Shown in pieces: positions 1 to 13,212 of a stretch of 64,000 nt of DNA (position 1 is its first letter; every line of letters begins with the position of its first letter). The notes beneath the pieces are model-generated. The model worked only from the letters and a program-made list of their open reading frames with translations. It made no database searches and had not been told where the DNA came from. A program made the position numbers and the translations under genes. The stretch spans positions 24,231,776 through 24,295,775 of the forward strand of contig NC_091564.1 in the NCBI RefSeq assembly GCF_042767895.1. The letters are read 5' to 3'. Source of the DNA: Penaeus vannamei (lineage: Eukaryota; Arthropoda; Malacostraca; Decapoda; Penaeidae).

Positions 1-961
1 CCAAAAGGATTATTGAACTAATGCAAACCTTATCTGGTACTGAAAGTGCTGTAAAGTGTGGTGGGGGGGCCCCTTGTTCAGGGTGGGAAGGTGTGTTCCA
101 CCAACCTTTTAACACTTGCATGGACTGGATACTAGGCAGAGCTACTGTTCAAAGTCATTGTGGAGCAACACTGGGTAATATTAAGGGTTTCAACCTTGAT
201 TTGCGATGATGTTCATCTATCTATCTTTGGAAACCTAGTGGTGGGCCCCATGCATTTGTATGAAGGAAGCCCGGGTCTAGAGGTCTCCTGGACCCAAAAC
301 CAAGATCCGGACTTTGGGGACTTCTAGGAGAACCTGTTCGGCGGTAGTGCTTGCGCAAAGGGCATTGAAGCACAGAAGCTTTACATTCTTGGAGTGCAGT
401 CCCTAACTCTGGGCTGTCCCCGGAAACCCGGAAGTCAGGAGGATTGGCCTGGCAGCAGGGGTCATGAACTCTCTCACAAGAGTATTTGGAGGTGCGTTCC
501 TGTGCAAAGGCCAAGCTACGGTTTTCAGGGCCCTGGTAATGCCAGTTTTGCTCTCGGTAGTGAAACCTGGACTTTTCCAGTGCCCTGGAGTCCTCTTGAG
601 CCTTTGTAAAGGTCCTTCGCCGGGCATGGGGTACTGTTGGGGGGACCGTGTCTAACCAACGCTGCACGTGAGATTGGACAGGACCTGTTACTGCACAATC
701 CGGGATCGGCAACTCAGGCTATATGGCCACCTGGCTCGCTTTCCACAGGCTGATCCTGCCCATCAGGTTGTCTCTGTAAGAGACAACCCTGGCTGGAGGA
801 GGCCTGTGGGACGACCTAGGAGGTCGTGGCTTGGGCAAATCGATCAAACCTGTTGGGAAGAGGTCGAGATGGGCCGGGCCCCTGCCTGGCGACTTGCCAT
901 GAGGGATCCCAAAAGGTGGAAGCAGAAGGTGGACGCGGATGATGATGATCGTCATTATTAA
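1..961 (+). pseudogene. Decayed LINE reverse transcriptase, C-terminal part (RTE-like, clade uncertain)
   Basis: This is the end of a non-LTR retrotransposon reverse transcriptase, broken by several frameshifts and running off the left edge of the window. Pieces of the RT appear in order across shifting + frames: SGTESAVKCGGG near 39-72, FNTCMDWILGR near 108-140, an Asp-Asp pair near 206-211 in the place of the catalytic F/Y-A-D-D motif, GLEVSW near 275-292, KSIWRC near 478-495, GSETWTF near 555-575, then GHLARFP and GRPRRSWLGQIDQTC in the open stretch 668-961. The order and spacing match the palm, thumb and C-terminal tail of LINE RTs that end in a Tyr-Gly-His box followed by a GRPR-W box. 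No endonuclease is visible, because it would lie upstream of the window. The AT-rich satellite begins directly after the tail. It cannot code for a working enzyme. Family recall gives the LINE identity; the exact clade is a guess. Confidence 0.8.
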
Positions 962-3900
962 TGGGATTATCATGAAAATCATCAAAATTAGCTGAATTAT
1001 TGCAGAAATCATCATAATCATCCCATAAACTCGAAAATGGTTTTTTTTTCGATCATATTCTCAAACGGCTGTATATCGCTAGATTTCGCCGGTTTTTCAA
1101 TTTTTTTTTTTTTTTTTTTTACTTTTAGCCTTTTTTCATTATGGATGAGCTTTATGATTATCATCATCATCATTATTATCATTAACAGCATTAAAATCAT
1201 TATTATCATTACAGTAATTATCGACATAATTACCCTTAATATAATCATTATAAGAGCTATTATCTTAATTATTGATGTCATTTTCCTCATTAAAACTATT
1301 TCTATAATGATAATAACAATAATAATAATTTTAGAAATAATAACAACAGTAATAATAATAATAATAATAATAATAATAGCGATATTATGACTATTTTTTT
1401 CATTATTATTTCTAATTATTATCATTACCGGTAGTCTTATTGTTATTATCATGAAAATCATTTGAGCATTGTTGATGATTGCTATTATTGCCTTAGTTAC
1501 CAAATTAAATTTTAGATTATAAATTTTAAATTATAATTATCCTAATTAATGTCATAATTATCATTATTTTCCCTCATTATTAATGGGATTATCATGAAAA
1601 TCATCATAATTAGCCGAATTATTGCAAAAATCATCATAATCATCCCATAAACTCGAAAAAGGGGTTTTTTTTTGACCAAAATTCTCCATATATCGCTAGA
1701 TTTCCGTTTTTCGACTTTTGGGGTTTTTTTTTACTTTTAGCCTTTTTTTTATTATGGAAAGGGCTTTATGATTATTATCATCATTTTATCAAAGGTTAAA
1801 AAAATTATTATTTGTTTTTTTTAAATTATTATAAAAAACCTTTTTTTTCATTTTTAAAATAACCATTTCTATAATGAAAATAACAATAATGATAATTTTT
1901 GAAATAATAAAACAAAATAATAATTATAATAAAAATAAAAAGGGTTTATTATTATTTCTATTTCATTATTATTTTTAAAAATTTTTAATAGAGTTTTTAT
2001 TGTTTTTATTCAATAAAAACAAAAATTTTATTTCCATTTTTTAATTTAAATTTTCATTATATTTATTTTTTTTAAATTTTCCAAAAAAACAAAATCCAAT
2101 TTTAATTATCATTATTATTGCATTTTTAATGGGAATTTTCATGAAAATCATCAAATTACCGGGAAATTTTTGAAAATCCTAAAATTTCCCAAAAAAAACC
2201 AAAAGGTTTTTTTTTTGACCTTTCTTTTAAAAGGCTTAAAACTTTTTTGCCTTTTTTTTATTTTGGGAAATTTTGGGGGTTTTTTTATTATAAAAACAAA
2301 TTAATTCAATTTTTAATTTGTAAATTTTTATGATTAATTCCTTTATTATATCAATTTAAAATGATTAAATTTTATTATTTAAAAACAATTGGATAATGAA
2401 ATTTAATTTTTAAAAGATTTTTTAAAGAAAAAAAATTCCGAATTATTAAAAAATCATTTTCCCAAAAATAAAATTTTTACCCAATTTTGAAGGTAATAAT
2501 TTAAAATTTCCCTTTTTTATTATTTTTTTTAAAATTTTTATTAATTTTTTTAAGGGGTCATATTATTTATCATCATCATTAAAATTTTATTAAAAGCAAT
2601 TTAAAATTACATTAAAAATTATTATAATAAAAAATTATGATAATAAAAAATAATCATTATGATAAAACTTAATTATTAATTTATTTTAAAAATAACTAAT
2701 TTTAAAAATGTAATAAAATTTTAATTATAAATTTTAAGAAATAAAACCAAAGTAATAAAAATCCCCCAAAGCGAAAAAAATTATTTCATTTCAAATTTTT
2801 TAATTATTACTATTTGTCATTTTATTTCTTAAAAAACATTAGAAAATTAAATTGATAAAAATTCATTATTGCCTTTAAAAGAAAAAATAATTATGATTAA
2901 ACATTTTTTAAAAATTACCCAATTTAAATTATAATTAAACCAATTTAAGAAAAATTACCAATTTAAAGATAATTAAAATTTTTATCCGTCCTTTTTATTT
3001 TAAAGAAAAATAAAAGGGCCAAAAGAAACAAAATCCCAAAAGAACCCAAAAAAGGCAAAAACCCAGGATTTCACCTTTTTTCAAATAAAAAAAAAAATTT
3101 TGCCTTTTTTTTTTTGGGGTTTTTGAATTTTAACATTAATTCAGGGAATTGTGATGATTTTCCCTGATAATTCCTTCATTATATGCAATAATGATAAAAA
3201 TTATGATAATGACAATGATAAAGACAATAAAAATGAAAAAATGATAAAATATAATTATAATGATAATTTTAAAAATTTTCGCAAAAATAGCAATAATCAA
3301 CTCTATTCCAATAATTCCAGACTAATAATGACAATAAAAATAATAATACATTTATCATTGTCATTATAATTATTACTTTTGTCATTTTTTTCTAAAATTA
3401 TAAATTTTTGCTATTCCAAAAAAAAAGTTATGATGATGAAAAAAAGCTATAATAATTAGCATAATAATAAATTTTTAAATGCAATAAAATGATAATAAAG
3501 ATGATTAAACATGATGATAATGATTAAAGATAATAATCATAAGAATAATGACAGTAATGATAATAATGATGATTAAAAATTATTAAACCAGTCCATTTAT
3601 AATGAAATAAAGGAAAAGTAATAAAATCCCAAAAAATCGGAAAAAAAAAGGGAAAATCTAGCTAATTTCAGCCTTTTAGAGAAACTCAAAAAAAAAACCT
3701 TTTCGCCCTTTTTTTTTTTTTAATTATGAGGGTTTTAAATTAAATTTAGGGAATTTTTGATGATTTTTTATGAAAATTCCTTCATTATTGCAATAAGATG
3801 ATAATTATGATGATAATGACAATGATAATGACAATAATAATGATAATAATGATAAAATCTTTAAATTTTAATGATAATTTTGATAATTACTCCCAAAAAT

Positions 3901-6900
3901 AGCAATAATCAACTCTATTCCAATAATTTTTAGACAAAAATGAAAATAGAAATAATAATAAATCATTATCTTTTTCATTATAATTATTCTATTGTCATTA
4001 TTATTTCTAAAATTACCCTTATTGCTATTAACATTATAAAAATAGTTTATGATGAAAATAGCTATTAAATTAGCATAATAATCATTATAATTCAATAATG
4101 ATGAAAAAAAATAAATGATGATAATGACTATAAGATAATAATCATAAGAATAATGACAGTAATGATAATAATTATGATAATAATTTTAACCAATCCATTT
4201 ATAATGAAATAAAAAACCCAAAAATAATAAAACCCCCAAAAATCGGAAAAAAAAAGGGAAAAACTTGCGTATTACAGCCTTTTGGGGAAAAGGAAAAAAC
4301 CCCTTTTTTTTGGTAATTATGAAGGGTTTTTAAAATTAATTTGGGGAATTGTGATGATTTTCATGATAATTCCTTATTATATGCAATAATGAGGGTAATT
4401 AAGATTATAATGACAATGATAATTTACAATAATAATGATAATGAAAAAAAACAAAATTTTAATGATAATTTTTATAATTTCCCCCAATAAAGCAAAATAA
4501 CTCTATTCCCAAAAATTTTCAGAATAATAATGACAATAGAAATAATAAAAAACATTATCATTGTCATTATTAAATTTTTACTATTGTCATTATTATTTCT
4601 AAAATTATCATTATTTGCTTTTTTTTAAAAACCCTAATAATTAGCATAATAACCCTTATAAATGCAAAAAAAATGATAATAATAATATAATCATGATATA
4701 ATGACTATAATGATAATAATCATAAAAATAATGAAAAGTAAATTTATAAAAAGAAAATTTTTTTCCAGTCCATTTATAATGAAATTAAAAGGGTAAAAGT
4801 AATAAAATCCCAAAAAATCGAAAAAAAAGGCAAAATCTGGGTATTACAGCCTTTTGAGGAAACTCAAAAAAAAAATTTTCGCTTTTTATTGGTAATTTGA
4901 GGATTTTAACATTAAATTTAGGTAATTTTGATGATTTTCTGATAATTCCCCTTTATTATATGCAAAAAGATGAAAATTATGATGATAATGACAATGAAAA
5001 TGAAAAAATAATGATAATAAAGATAAAAACCTAATTATAATGATAATTTTAAAAATTACTGCAATAATAGCAATAATTAACTCTATTCCAAAAATTTTCA
5101 GACTAATAATGACTAGAAATAATAATAAAATCATTATAAATTTTTATTATAATTATTACTATTTCATTATTATTTCTAAAATTTTCAAATTTTGCTATTA
5201 TCATTATAAAAAAAATTTTTGATGATAAAAAAAGCTTTAAAATTTAAATTGATTCCCTTATAACTTAAAAAAGGGTGATAATAAAGATGATAATCATGAT
5301 GATAAAGACTATAATGATAATAAACATAAAAATAATGACAGTAATGATAATTTAAAGATGAAAAAATTTTTAACCAGTCCATTTATAATGAAATAAAAGG
5401 CCCAAAAATAATAAAATCCAAATGAAAAAACGGCAAAAATTTTGCGTAACAGCCTTTTGAGAGAAACGTCGAAAAAACCCTTTTCCTTTTTTTTTGGTAA
5501 TTATGAAGGGTTTTAACATTAATTCAGGTAATTTTGATGATTTTCATATTTCCTTCATTATATGGAATAATGATGAAAAAATAAGCAATGATAATGACAA
5601 TAATAATGAAAAAATGATAAAATCAAAATTATAAGGGTAATTTTGATAATTACTGAATAATAGAATAATCAACTCTTTCCAATAATTTTCAACTAATAAT
5701 GACAAAAAAAATAATATTAAAATTTTTTCATTGTCATTACAATTATTTCTATTTCATTATTATTTCTAAAATTATCATTATTGCTATTATCATTATGAAA
5801 ATAGTTATGATGATGAAAATAGCTATAAAATAAACAAAATAATCATTTATAAAAAAATTAAATAATTATGATAAATGATGATAATGACTATAATGATAAT
5901 AAATGAAAATAAAAGGAAAAAGTTAAAAAAATTTTTTAAAACCCCAAAAAGCGAAAAAAAGGGGTTTTTAGAGAAACGTCGAAAAAAAAAAATTTTTTCC
6001 CTTTTTTTTGGTAATTATGAGGACTTTAACTAATTCAGGTAATTTTGATGATTTTCCTGAAATTCCTTCATTATTGCAATAAGAGGGTAATTTTGATGAT
6101 AATGACAATGATAAAGACAATAATAATGATAATAATGATAAAATCTTTAAATTTTAATGATAATTTTTATAATTACTCCCAAAAATAGCAATAATCAACT
6201 CTATTCCAATAATTTTTAGACAAAAAATGACAATAGAAATAATAATAACATCATTATCTTTTTCATAATAATTATTACTATAGTTATTATTATTTCTAAA
6301 ATTATCATTATTGCTATTATCAATTTAAAAATAGTTATGATGATGAAAATAGCTATAATAATTAGCATAATAATCATTATAACTGCAATAATGATGATAT
6401 GATTATTATCCAGCCCATTTATAATGAAATAAAGGCTACGTCGAAAAAAACCTTTTCGCTTTTTATTGGTAATTATGAAGATTTAACATTATTTCAGGTA
6501 ATTGTGATGATTTTCATGATAATTCCTTTATTATATGCAATAATGAGGATAATTATGATGATAATGACAATGATAATGACAATAATAATGATAAAATCAT
6601 AATTACAAGGATAATTTTGAAAATTACTGCAAAAATGGCAATAGTCAACTCTATTCCAATAATTTTCAGACTAATAATGACAATAGAAATAATAATAACA
6701 TCATTATCATTGTCATAATAATTATTACTATAGTTATTATTATTTCTAAAATTATCATTATTGCTATTATTATTATAAAAATATTTATGATGATGAAAAT
6801 AGCTATAATAATTCGCATAATAATCATTATAACTGCAATAATGATAATAATCATGATGATAATGACTATAATGATAATAATCATAAGAATAATGACAGTA

Positions 6901-7022
6901 ATGATAATAATGATGATAATTATTATTATCCAGTCTATTTATAATGAAATAAAGGCCAAAAGTAATAAAATCACAAAAGTTGAAAAAACAGCAAAATCTA
7001 GCGTATTACAGCCTTTTGAGAG
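962..7022. repeat. AT-rich satellite block 1, about 590-bp monomers, degenerate
   Basis: This block is a tandem array of the window's main satellite. The first monomers (cores near 1040 and 1660) are in forward orientation and belong to a diverged variant with CCATAAACTCGAAAA before the T-run. From about 3000 the array is in reverse orientation, with CCAGTCCATTTATAA landmarks near 3590, 4190, 4770, 5375, 6410 and 6930. Between about 1660 and 6300 the monomers are unusually eroded and rich in homopolymer runs compared with copies after 6400. Open frames here are Ile/Asn/Tyr-rich products of triplet periodicity. No gene is seen. The block ends at GCCTTTTGAGAG, where LINE-2 begins. Confidence 0.85.
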
Positions 7023-8429
7023 TGTAGCCGAACCCCGCAACCTGCAGCGCAGCATACTTCCCCAGGTTGGGTCCACAAGCCTGTCCTCTCGCCCTCACCA
7101 TTAGCAGCTTCACGACGACGCATACCGAGACCTGATTGGTTGACCACGGACAGTTCAGTTCAGTTCAGTTAGTCATGCTTCGTCCGGGCCTTTTCTCTGG
7201 AGTGGCCGGCCTGTGTTAATATTTCAGTTAACTCAGATGTTTTCTTTGAACTGCATGCTTATCGCGGTAGCTGGATTGCAAGCAAGCGATCCAGCTGCCA
7301 CGGGGTAAGCATGTTGCACACCCTTTTTGCCAGCCCGGTGGCTGTGGTGGGTGGTCCCTGCCTCAGAAATTGTGTGTGTACACAATTCTGCAAGTGATGT
7401 AACAGGGTGGCGTTAGGCTCGCCGCAGTGTTTGCATAACCTCGCAGTCTCATTGTCAATAATTTGCTAAGCGCATTGGTAACCTAGTCTTAGTCTGAATA
7501 GTATGACTTCGGTACTTCTTTTTGTGTTTGGAGGAAGGGCCAGTGGCTTATAGCCTGAAGCATCTGAGTATCACTTGGCAGCGAGCGATTTTGTGATGTT
7601 TTTTCTATGCGCACACGCTGCAGCTTTGGTACCTTGGCTTAGTCCCCTTCGGCTGGGTTTAACGATCATGGAGGATGGGGGCATACCCCTGCCCTTTTCG
7701 GCTAGTTTATCAGCAAGCTCGTTCCCTTGTATGCCTATGTGGCTTGGGACCCAGTTTATGATGATTCTTCTACCTTGACTAAGGATTCTTTGGGCTATGT
7801 TTAGCACTGTTGTCAAGAGGTAGATGTTATCTGGGGGCATGCTATGCTGTAAGCTGTCAATAGTTGCTCTTGAATCTGTATGAATGACGTGTCCTCCCCT
7901 CAGGGACGCGTGTGTCAATGCTTCCATGATCGCAACCGTTTCAGCCTGAAGCGTTGAGGCATTGTCAGTGACCCTAATGGATGCTGTGGTATCCTTTGTT
8001 GCAAAGCCGGCGCCTGCAGTATGGTTTATTGGATCCACGGATCCGTCCGTGTAGTATGTTATACTACCCGGCGGAGTTATTTGATCAATGACCCTTTGTG
8101 CTTGTGCCTTTAGGCTAGGCATGGAATATTGATCTTTTCTCATTGTGAGATTTAGAATTGAGAATTCGATCATTTCGTTTGCCCACGGCGGGGGTTCTTT
8201 GTAATCAGGGTGAGGGGAGTCCATACCCTTGGCAAGCAATGAATCTTTTAGCTGAAAGCGTATCAAAACTCTGGCTGTATGTGTGAGCCAGGAATTGTCC
8301 GCAAACAACTGGTAATCTTGTTGTAGGCGTCTGAGAACTCTTTGTCTTAGATAGGAGTTTGTGGGTGCCTGCAGGACCTTGGAAAGGAACTGTGCTGCCA
8401 TTAGATCTTTAGTGTCCATGGACGGAAAA
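7023..8429 (-). pseudogene. LINE-2 copy (truncated): C-terminal ORF2 with RNase H, plus 3' UTR
   Basis: This is the 3' end of the same RNase H-bearing LINE found complete at 18319-23722, in the opposite orientation and cut by the assembly gap. The coding part runs from 8429 down to a stop at 7259-7261. The RNase H core is well kept: YTDGSV, LQAETVAIME, HTDSRA and WVPSHIGIQGNELADKLA hold the expected acidic residues and the Asn-Glu-Leu-Ala-Asp helix. A premature stop follows SLAAK at 7571; in a shifted frame the tail continues to a zinc-like CKHCGEPNATLLHHLQNC. This copy keeps a stretch (NIAQRILSQGRR) that is frameshifted in the other copy, so the two carry different lesions. The 3' UTR (7023-7258) contains four CAGTT repeats near 7150. 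It is non-functional as sequenced. Confidence 0.85.
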
Positions 8430-8929
8430 NNNNNNNNNNNNNNNNNNNNNNNNNNNNNNNNNNNNNNNNNNNNNNNNNNNNNNNNNNNNNNNNNNNNNNN
8501 NNNNNNNNNNNNNNNNNNNNNNNNNNNNNNNNNNNNNNNNNNNNNNNNNNNNNNNNNNNNNNNNNNNNNNNNNNNNNNNNNNNNNNNNNNNNNNNNNNNN
8601 NNNNNNNNNNNNNNNNNNNNNNNNNNNNNNNNNNNNNNNNNNNNNNNNNNNNNNNNNNNNNNNNNNNNNNNNNNNNNNNNNNNNNNNNNNNNNNNNNNNN
8701 NNNNNNNNNNNNNNNNNNNNNNNNNNNNNNNNNNNNNNNNNNNNNNNNNNNNNNNNNNNNNNNNNNNNNNNNNNNNNNNNNNNNNNNNNNNNNNNNNNNN
8801 NNNNNNNNNNNNNNNNNNNNNNNNNNNNNNNNNNNNNNNNNNNNNNNNNNNNNNNNNNNNNNNNNNNNNNNNNNNNNNNNNNNNNNNNNNNNNNNNNNNN
8901 NNNNNNNNNNNNNNNNNNNNNNNNNNNNN
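8430..8929. other. Assembly gap (500 N)
   Basis: Exactly 500 N, so the size is a placeholder. To the left is minus-strand LINE-2 ORF2. To the right is plus-strand LINE-1 ORF1. Several hundred to thousands of bases may be missing, including the rest of both elements. Confidence 1.
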
Positions 8930-9273
8930 CAATCACCTGAGACACACCTGGTTTCCCCAGCATTGTGATTCCTGAGGAAATCTTCGAAGACCAAAACCTG
9001 TACATACATGAATTTCACACACAAACAAACATTCACACCGAGGTTAGAGAGGCAACCATGACATCCACACAGCCCTCTACCTCTCACTCACACGGACTCC
9101 CACAGCCACTACCACAACGAATACATAAAGAAACTGCACAAAAGAAAACTACACCAGATACTTCTGACAACAAACGCAAACATACCTCACCACCAGATAT
9201 GCACACCAAAAAAGACAAAAAAGACCCTGAGCTCTCGGCCCCCGAGGCTCGTCACGTTCACGACGATACCATC
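8930..9273 (+). pseudogene. LINE-1 ORF1 fragment A (C-terminal gag-like)
   Basis: This is a piece of the LINE-1 ORF1 (nucleic-acid-binding, gag-like) protein. It starts at the gap inside the first zinc knuckle (NHLRHT), then jumps directly to FPSIVIPEEIFEDQNLYI. About 400 bases present in the fragment at 35711 are therefore deleted, including the remaining knuckles and the linker. The basic tail follows (KRKHTSPPDMHTKKDKKD, then ELSAPEARHVHDDT). The coding sequence stops after HDDT at a chimeric junction, where satellite (CAATAATTTTCAG) starts in reverse orientation. The fragment at 35711-36899 ends at exactly the same codon and satellite base. A frame runs on into satellite by chance. It is non-functional. 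Confidence 0.85.
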
Positions 9274-12206
9274 AATAATTTTCAGACTAATAATGACTAA
9301 TAATAAAAACATCATTATCATTGTCATTATAATTATTACTATTATTATTATTATTTCTACAATTATCATTATTGCTATTATCATTATAAAATAGTTATGA
9401 TGAAAATAGCTATAATAATTAGCATAATAATCATTATAACAGCAATAATGATGATAATAATGATGATAATCATGATGATAATGACTATAATGATAATAGT
9501 AATAAGAATAATGCAAGTAATGATAATAATGATGATAATAATTATTATCCAGTCCATTTGTAAAATCCCAGAAGCCGAAAAAACGGCAAAATCTAGCGTA
9601 TTACAGCCTTTTGAGGGAAACGTCGAAAAAAACCCTTTTGGCTTTTTATTGGTAATTATGAGGATTTTAACATTAATTCAGGTAATTGTGATGATTTTCA
9701 TGATAATTCCTTCATTATATGCAATAATGATGACCATTATGATGATAATGACAATGATAATGACAATAATAATGACGATAAAATCATAATTATAAGGATA
9801 ATTTTGATAATTACTGCATATAATAGCAATAATCAACTCTATTCCAATAATTTTCAGACTAATAATGTCAATAGAAATAATAATAACATAATTTTATTGT
9901 CCTTATAATTATTACTATTGTCATTATTATTTCTAAAATTATCCTTATTGCTATTATCATTATAAAAAAATTATGATGAAAATAGCTATAATAATTAGCA
10001 TAATAATCATTATAACTGCAATAATGATGATAATGATGATAATTATGATGGTAATGACTAAAATGATAATAATCATAAGAATAATGACAGTAATAATAAT
10101 AATCATTATCCAGTCAATTTATTATGAAATAAATGCCAAAAGTAATAAAATCCCAAAAGTCGAAAAAAAGACAAAATCTAGCGTTTTATTAGTAATTATG
10201 AGGATTTTAACATTAATGCAGGTAATTGTGATGATTTTCATGATAATTCCTTCATTATATGCAATAATGATGATAATTATGAGGATAATGACAAATGATA
10301 ATGACAATAATAATGATAATAATGATTAAATCATAATTATAAGGATAATTTTGATAATTACTGCAATAATAGCAATAATCAACTCTATTCCAATAATTTT
10401 CAGACTAATAATGACAATATAAATAATAATAATAATATCATTATCATTGTCATTATAATTATTACTATTGACACTATTATTTCTAAAATTATCATTATTG
10501 CTATTAACTTTATAAAAATAGTTATGATGGTGAAAATAGCTATAATAATTAGCATAATAATCATTATAACAGAAATAATGATGATGATAATGATGATAAT
10601 CATGATGATAATGACTTTAATGATAATAGTAATAAGAATAATGCGAGTAATGATAATAATGATGATAATAATTATTATCCAGTCCATTTATAAAATCCCA
10701 GAAGTCGAAAAAACGGTAAAATCTAGCGTATTACAGCCTTTTGAGAGAAACGTCGAAAAAAAACCCTTTTCGCTTTTTATTTGTAATTATGAGGATTTTA
10801 ACATTAATTCAGGTAATTTTGATGATTTTCATGATAATTCCTTCATTTTATGCAATAATGATGATCATTATGATGATAATGACAATGATAATGACAATAA
10901 TAATGATAATAACGATAAAATCATAATTATAAGGATAATTTTCATAATTACTGCAATAATAGCAATAATCAACTCTATTCCAATAACTTTCAGACTAATA
11001 ATGTCAATAAAAATAATAATAACATCATTTCATTGTCCTTTTGATTATTACTATTGTCATTATTATTTCTAAAATTATCATTATTGCTATTATCATTATA
11101 AAAAAAATTATGATGAAAATAGCTATAATAATTAGCATAATGATCATTATAACTGCAATAATGATGTTAATGATAATTATGATGGTAATGACTATAATGA
11201 TAATAATCATAAGTGTAATGACAGTAATGATAATAATTATTATCCAGTCCATTTATAATGGAATAAAGGCCAAAATTAATAAAATCACAAAAGTCGAAAA
11301 AACGACAAAATCTAGCGTTTTATTAGTAATTATGAGGATTTTAACATTAATTCAGGTAATTGTGATGATTTTCACGATAATTCTTTCATTATATGCAATA
11401 ATGATGATAATTATGAGGATAATGACAATGATAATGACAATAATAATGATAATAATGATAAAATCATAATTATAAGGATAATTTTGATAATTACTGCAAT
11501 AATAGCAATAATCTACTCTATTCCAATAATTTTCAGACTAATAATGACAATATAATAAATAATAATAATATCATTATCATTGTCATTATAAATATTACTA
11601 TTACTATTATAACTGCAATAATGATGATAATAATGATGATAATCATGATGATAATGACTATAATGATAATATTCATAAGAATAATGACAGTAATGATAGT
11701 AATGATGATAATGATTATTATCCAGTCCATTTATAATAAAATAAAGGCCAAAAGTAATAAAATCCCAAAAGTCGAAAAAATCTAGCGTGTTACAGCCTTT
11801 TGAGAGAAACGTCGAAAAAAAACCTTTTCGCTTTTTGTTGGTGATTATGAGGATTTTAACTTTAATTCGGGGAATTGTGAGGATTTTTATGATAATTCCT
11901 TCATTATATGCAATGATGATGATAATTATGATGATAATGACAATGGTAATGACAAGAATAATGATAATGATAAAATCATAATTATAAGGATAATTTTTGT
12001 AATTACTGCAATCATAGCAATAATCAACTCTATTCCAATAATATTCACACTAATAATGACAATAGAAATAATAATAACATCATCCTTGTCATTATAATTA
12101 TTACTATTGTCATTATTATTTCTAAAATTATCATTATTGCTTTTATCATTATTAATGTTAAAATCCTCATAATTACCATTAAAAAGCGAAAAAGGTTTTT
12201 TTTCGA
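9274..12206. repeat. Satellite block 2 (reverse orientation)
   Basis: About five monomers in reverse orientation, with CCAGTCCATTTATAA-type landmarks near 9550, 10110, 10680, 11245 and 11722. Two of them (9550, 10680) lack the AATGAAATAAAGGCC segment after the landmark and go straight to AAAATCCCAG; the monomer near 37180 shares this deletion. The block ends with a short forward-oriented piece (about 12140-12206) ending in a T-run and CGAC, where ORF1 fragment B is joined. No gene is seen. Confidence 0.85.
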
Positions 12207-13212
12207 CCTCCATCACAGTTGCTGTCACGCACTGCTTCAAAGTGCATAACGGCTACAAAGTTGTTGCTAAGCAAGAACAGCTGACCCCTTTCCTTTCGAC
12301 TACTGGCCAGAGAAAATTCGCTGATCATGGTTTTAAACCTCTCCCCTCCCCGGAAACGAAGGCTAAGTGCACGGTCGTGGCTAAAAAGATCGACAAGACA
12401 ATCCTGCCACGATCGTGCCAAGCCATCCAGGAGGAAGTCAGCACCATGAACGATTTCACTGTGGTGGATGTTTACAAACCACCAGAGTCGCGAATCCTTA
12501 AGACTCGCTGCTCAGCCCCCGAGGAAGTACAGAAGCTTCTCTCCCGTGAGATCGAGCTTTTTAACACATTCGTCCCCACCTACAATGTAGAAGCCGAGTG
12601 CTTTGTTCAGGTCGATCAGTGCCTGAAATGCTACCGCAAACAATCACCTGAGACACACCTGCACACACGAGCAGCATTGCAGCCGCTGTGGTGACCCAGG
12701 TCACTTCTTTTCCACCTGCAGCAAGGACATCAAATGCTGCAATTGTGGGTGGCAGCACGTCGCTGTCAGCGGGTCTTGCCCTACACGCAAAGAAATAATC
12801 AAGACAAACACAAACACTCAAACAAAACAAAAACACAACATACGCAATAGTCTCTCAACCCTTACAAACAAGCACACCTACCACAAGACAACCAAACACG
12901 ATTCCCTCAGGAACCACTCTGCCGCCTGCACACTTCCCCTAAACAAACACCTTCACACCAAACAACAATCTAAAATACAAGCAATACTACACGTAGCTTT
13001 AATAGCTGCCAAATACAACGCCAAGAAATTCGCATAGTCCCTATCATGCTACAAAGAAACGGTTTCCCCAGCATTGTGATTCCTGAGGAAATCTTCGAAG
13101 ACCAAAACCTGTACATACCTGAATTTCACACACAAACAAACACTCACACCGAGGTCAGAGAGGCGACCATGACATCCACACAGCCCTCTAACTCTCACTC
13201 ACACGGACTCCT
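12207..13212 (+). pseudogene. LINE-1 ORF1 fragment B (gag-like, frameshifted)
   Basis: This LINE-1 ORF1 copy lacks the first ~30 codons and the C-terminal third. It begins at CTCCATCACAG (codons of the TEVAVTHCFKVHNGYKV stretch; three bases are missing here) and is open to about 12694: KAKCTVVAKKIDKT, the VDVYKPPESRIL segment, then CFVQVDQCLKCYR. One extra base inside the first zinc knuckle shifts the frame, so the remaining knuckles and the linker to GFPSIVIPEEIFEDQNLYIPEF are read in another frame. The fragment ends within SHSHGL at 13212, where satellite resumes. The left junction with satellite is the same as that of the fragment at 35711, but the right junction differs. ORF1 proteins of this kind bind element RNA; this copy is dead. 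Confidence 0.85.

Noticed and set aside
221..712. Minus-strand open frame of 163 codons
   Set aside because: It is antisense to the RT fragment at 1-961, whose motifs are on the plus strand.
8361..9087. Long frames crossing the N run
   Set aside because: The N positions make them look open; only the flanking real sequence supports LINE-2 and LINE-1 pieces.
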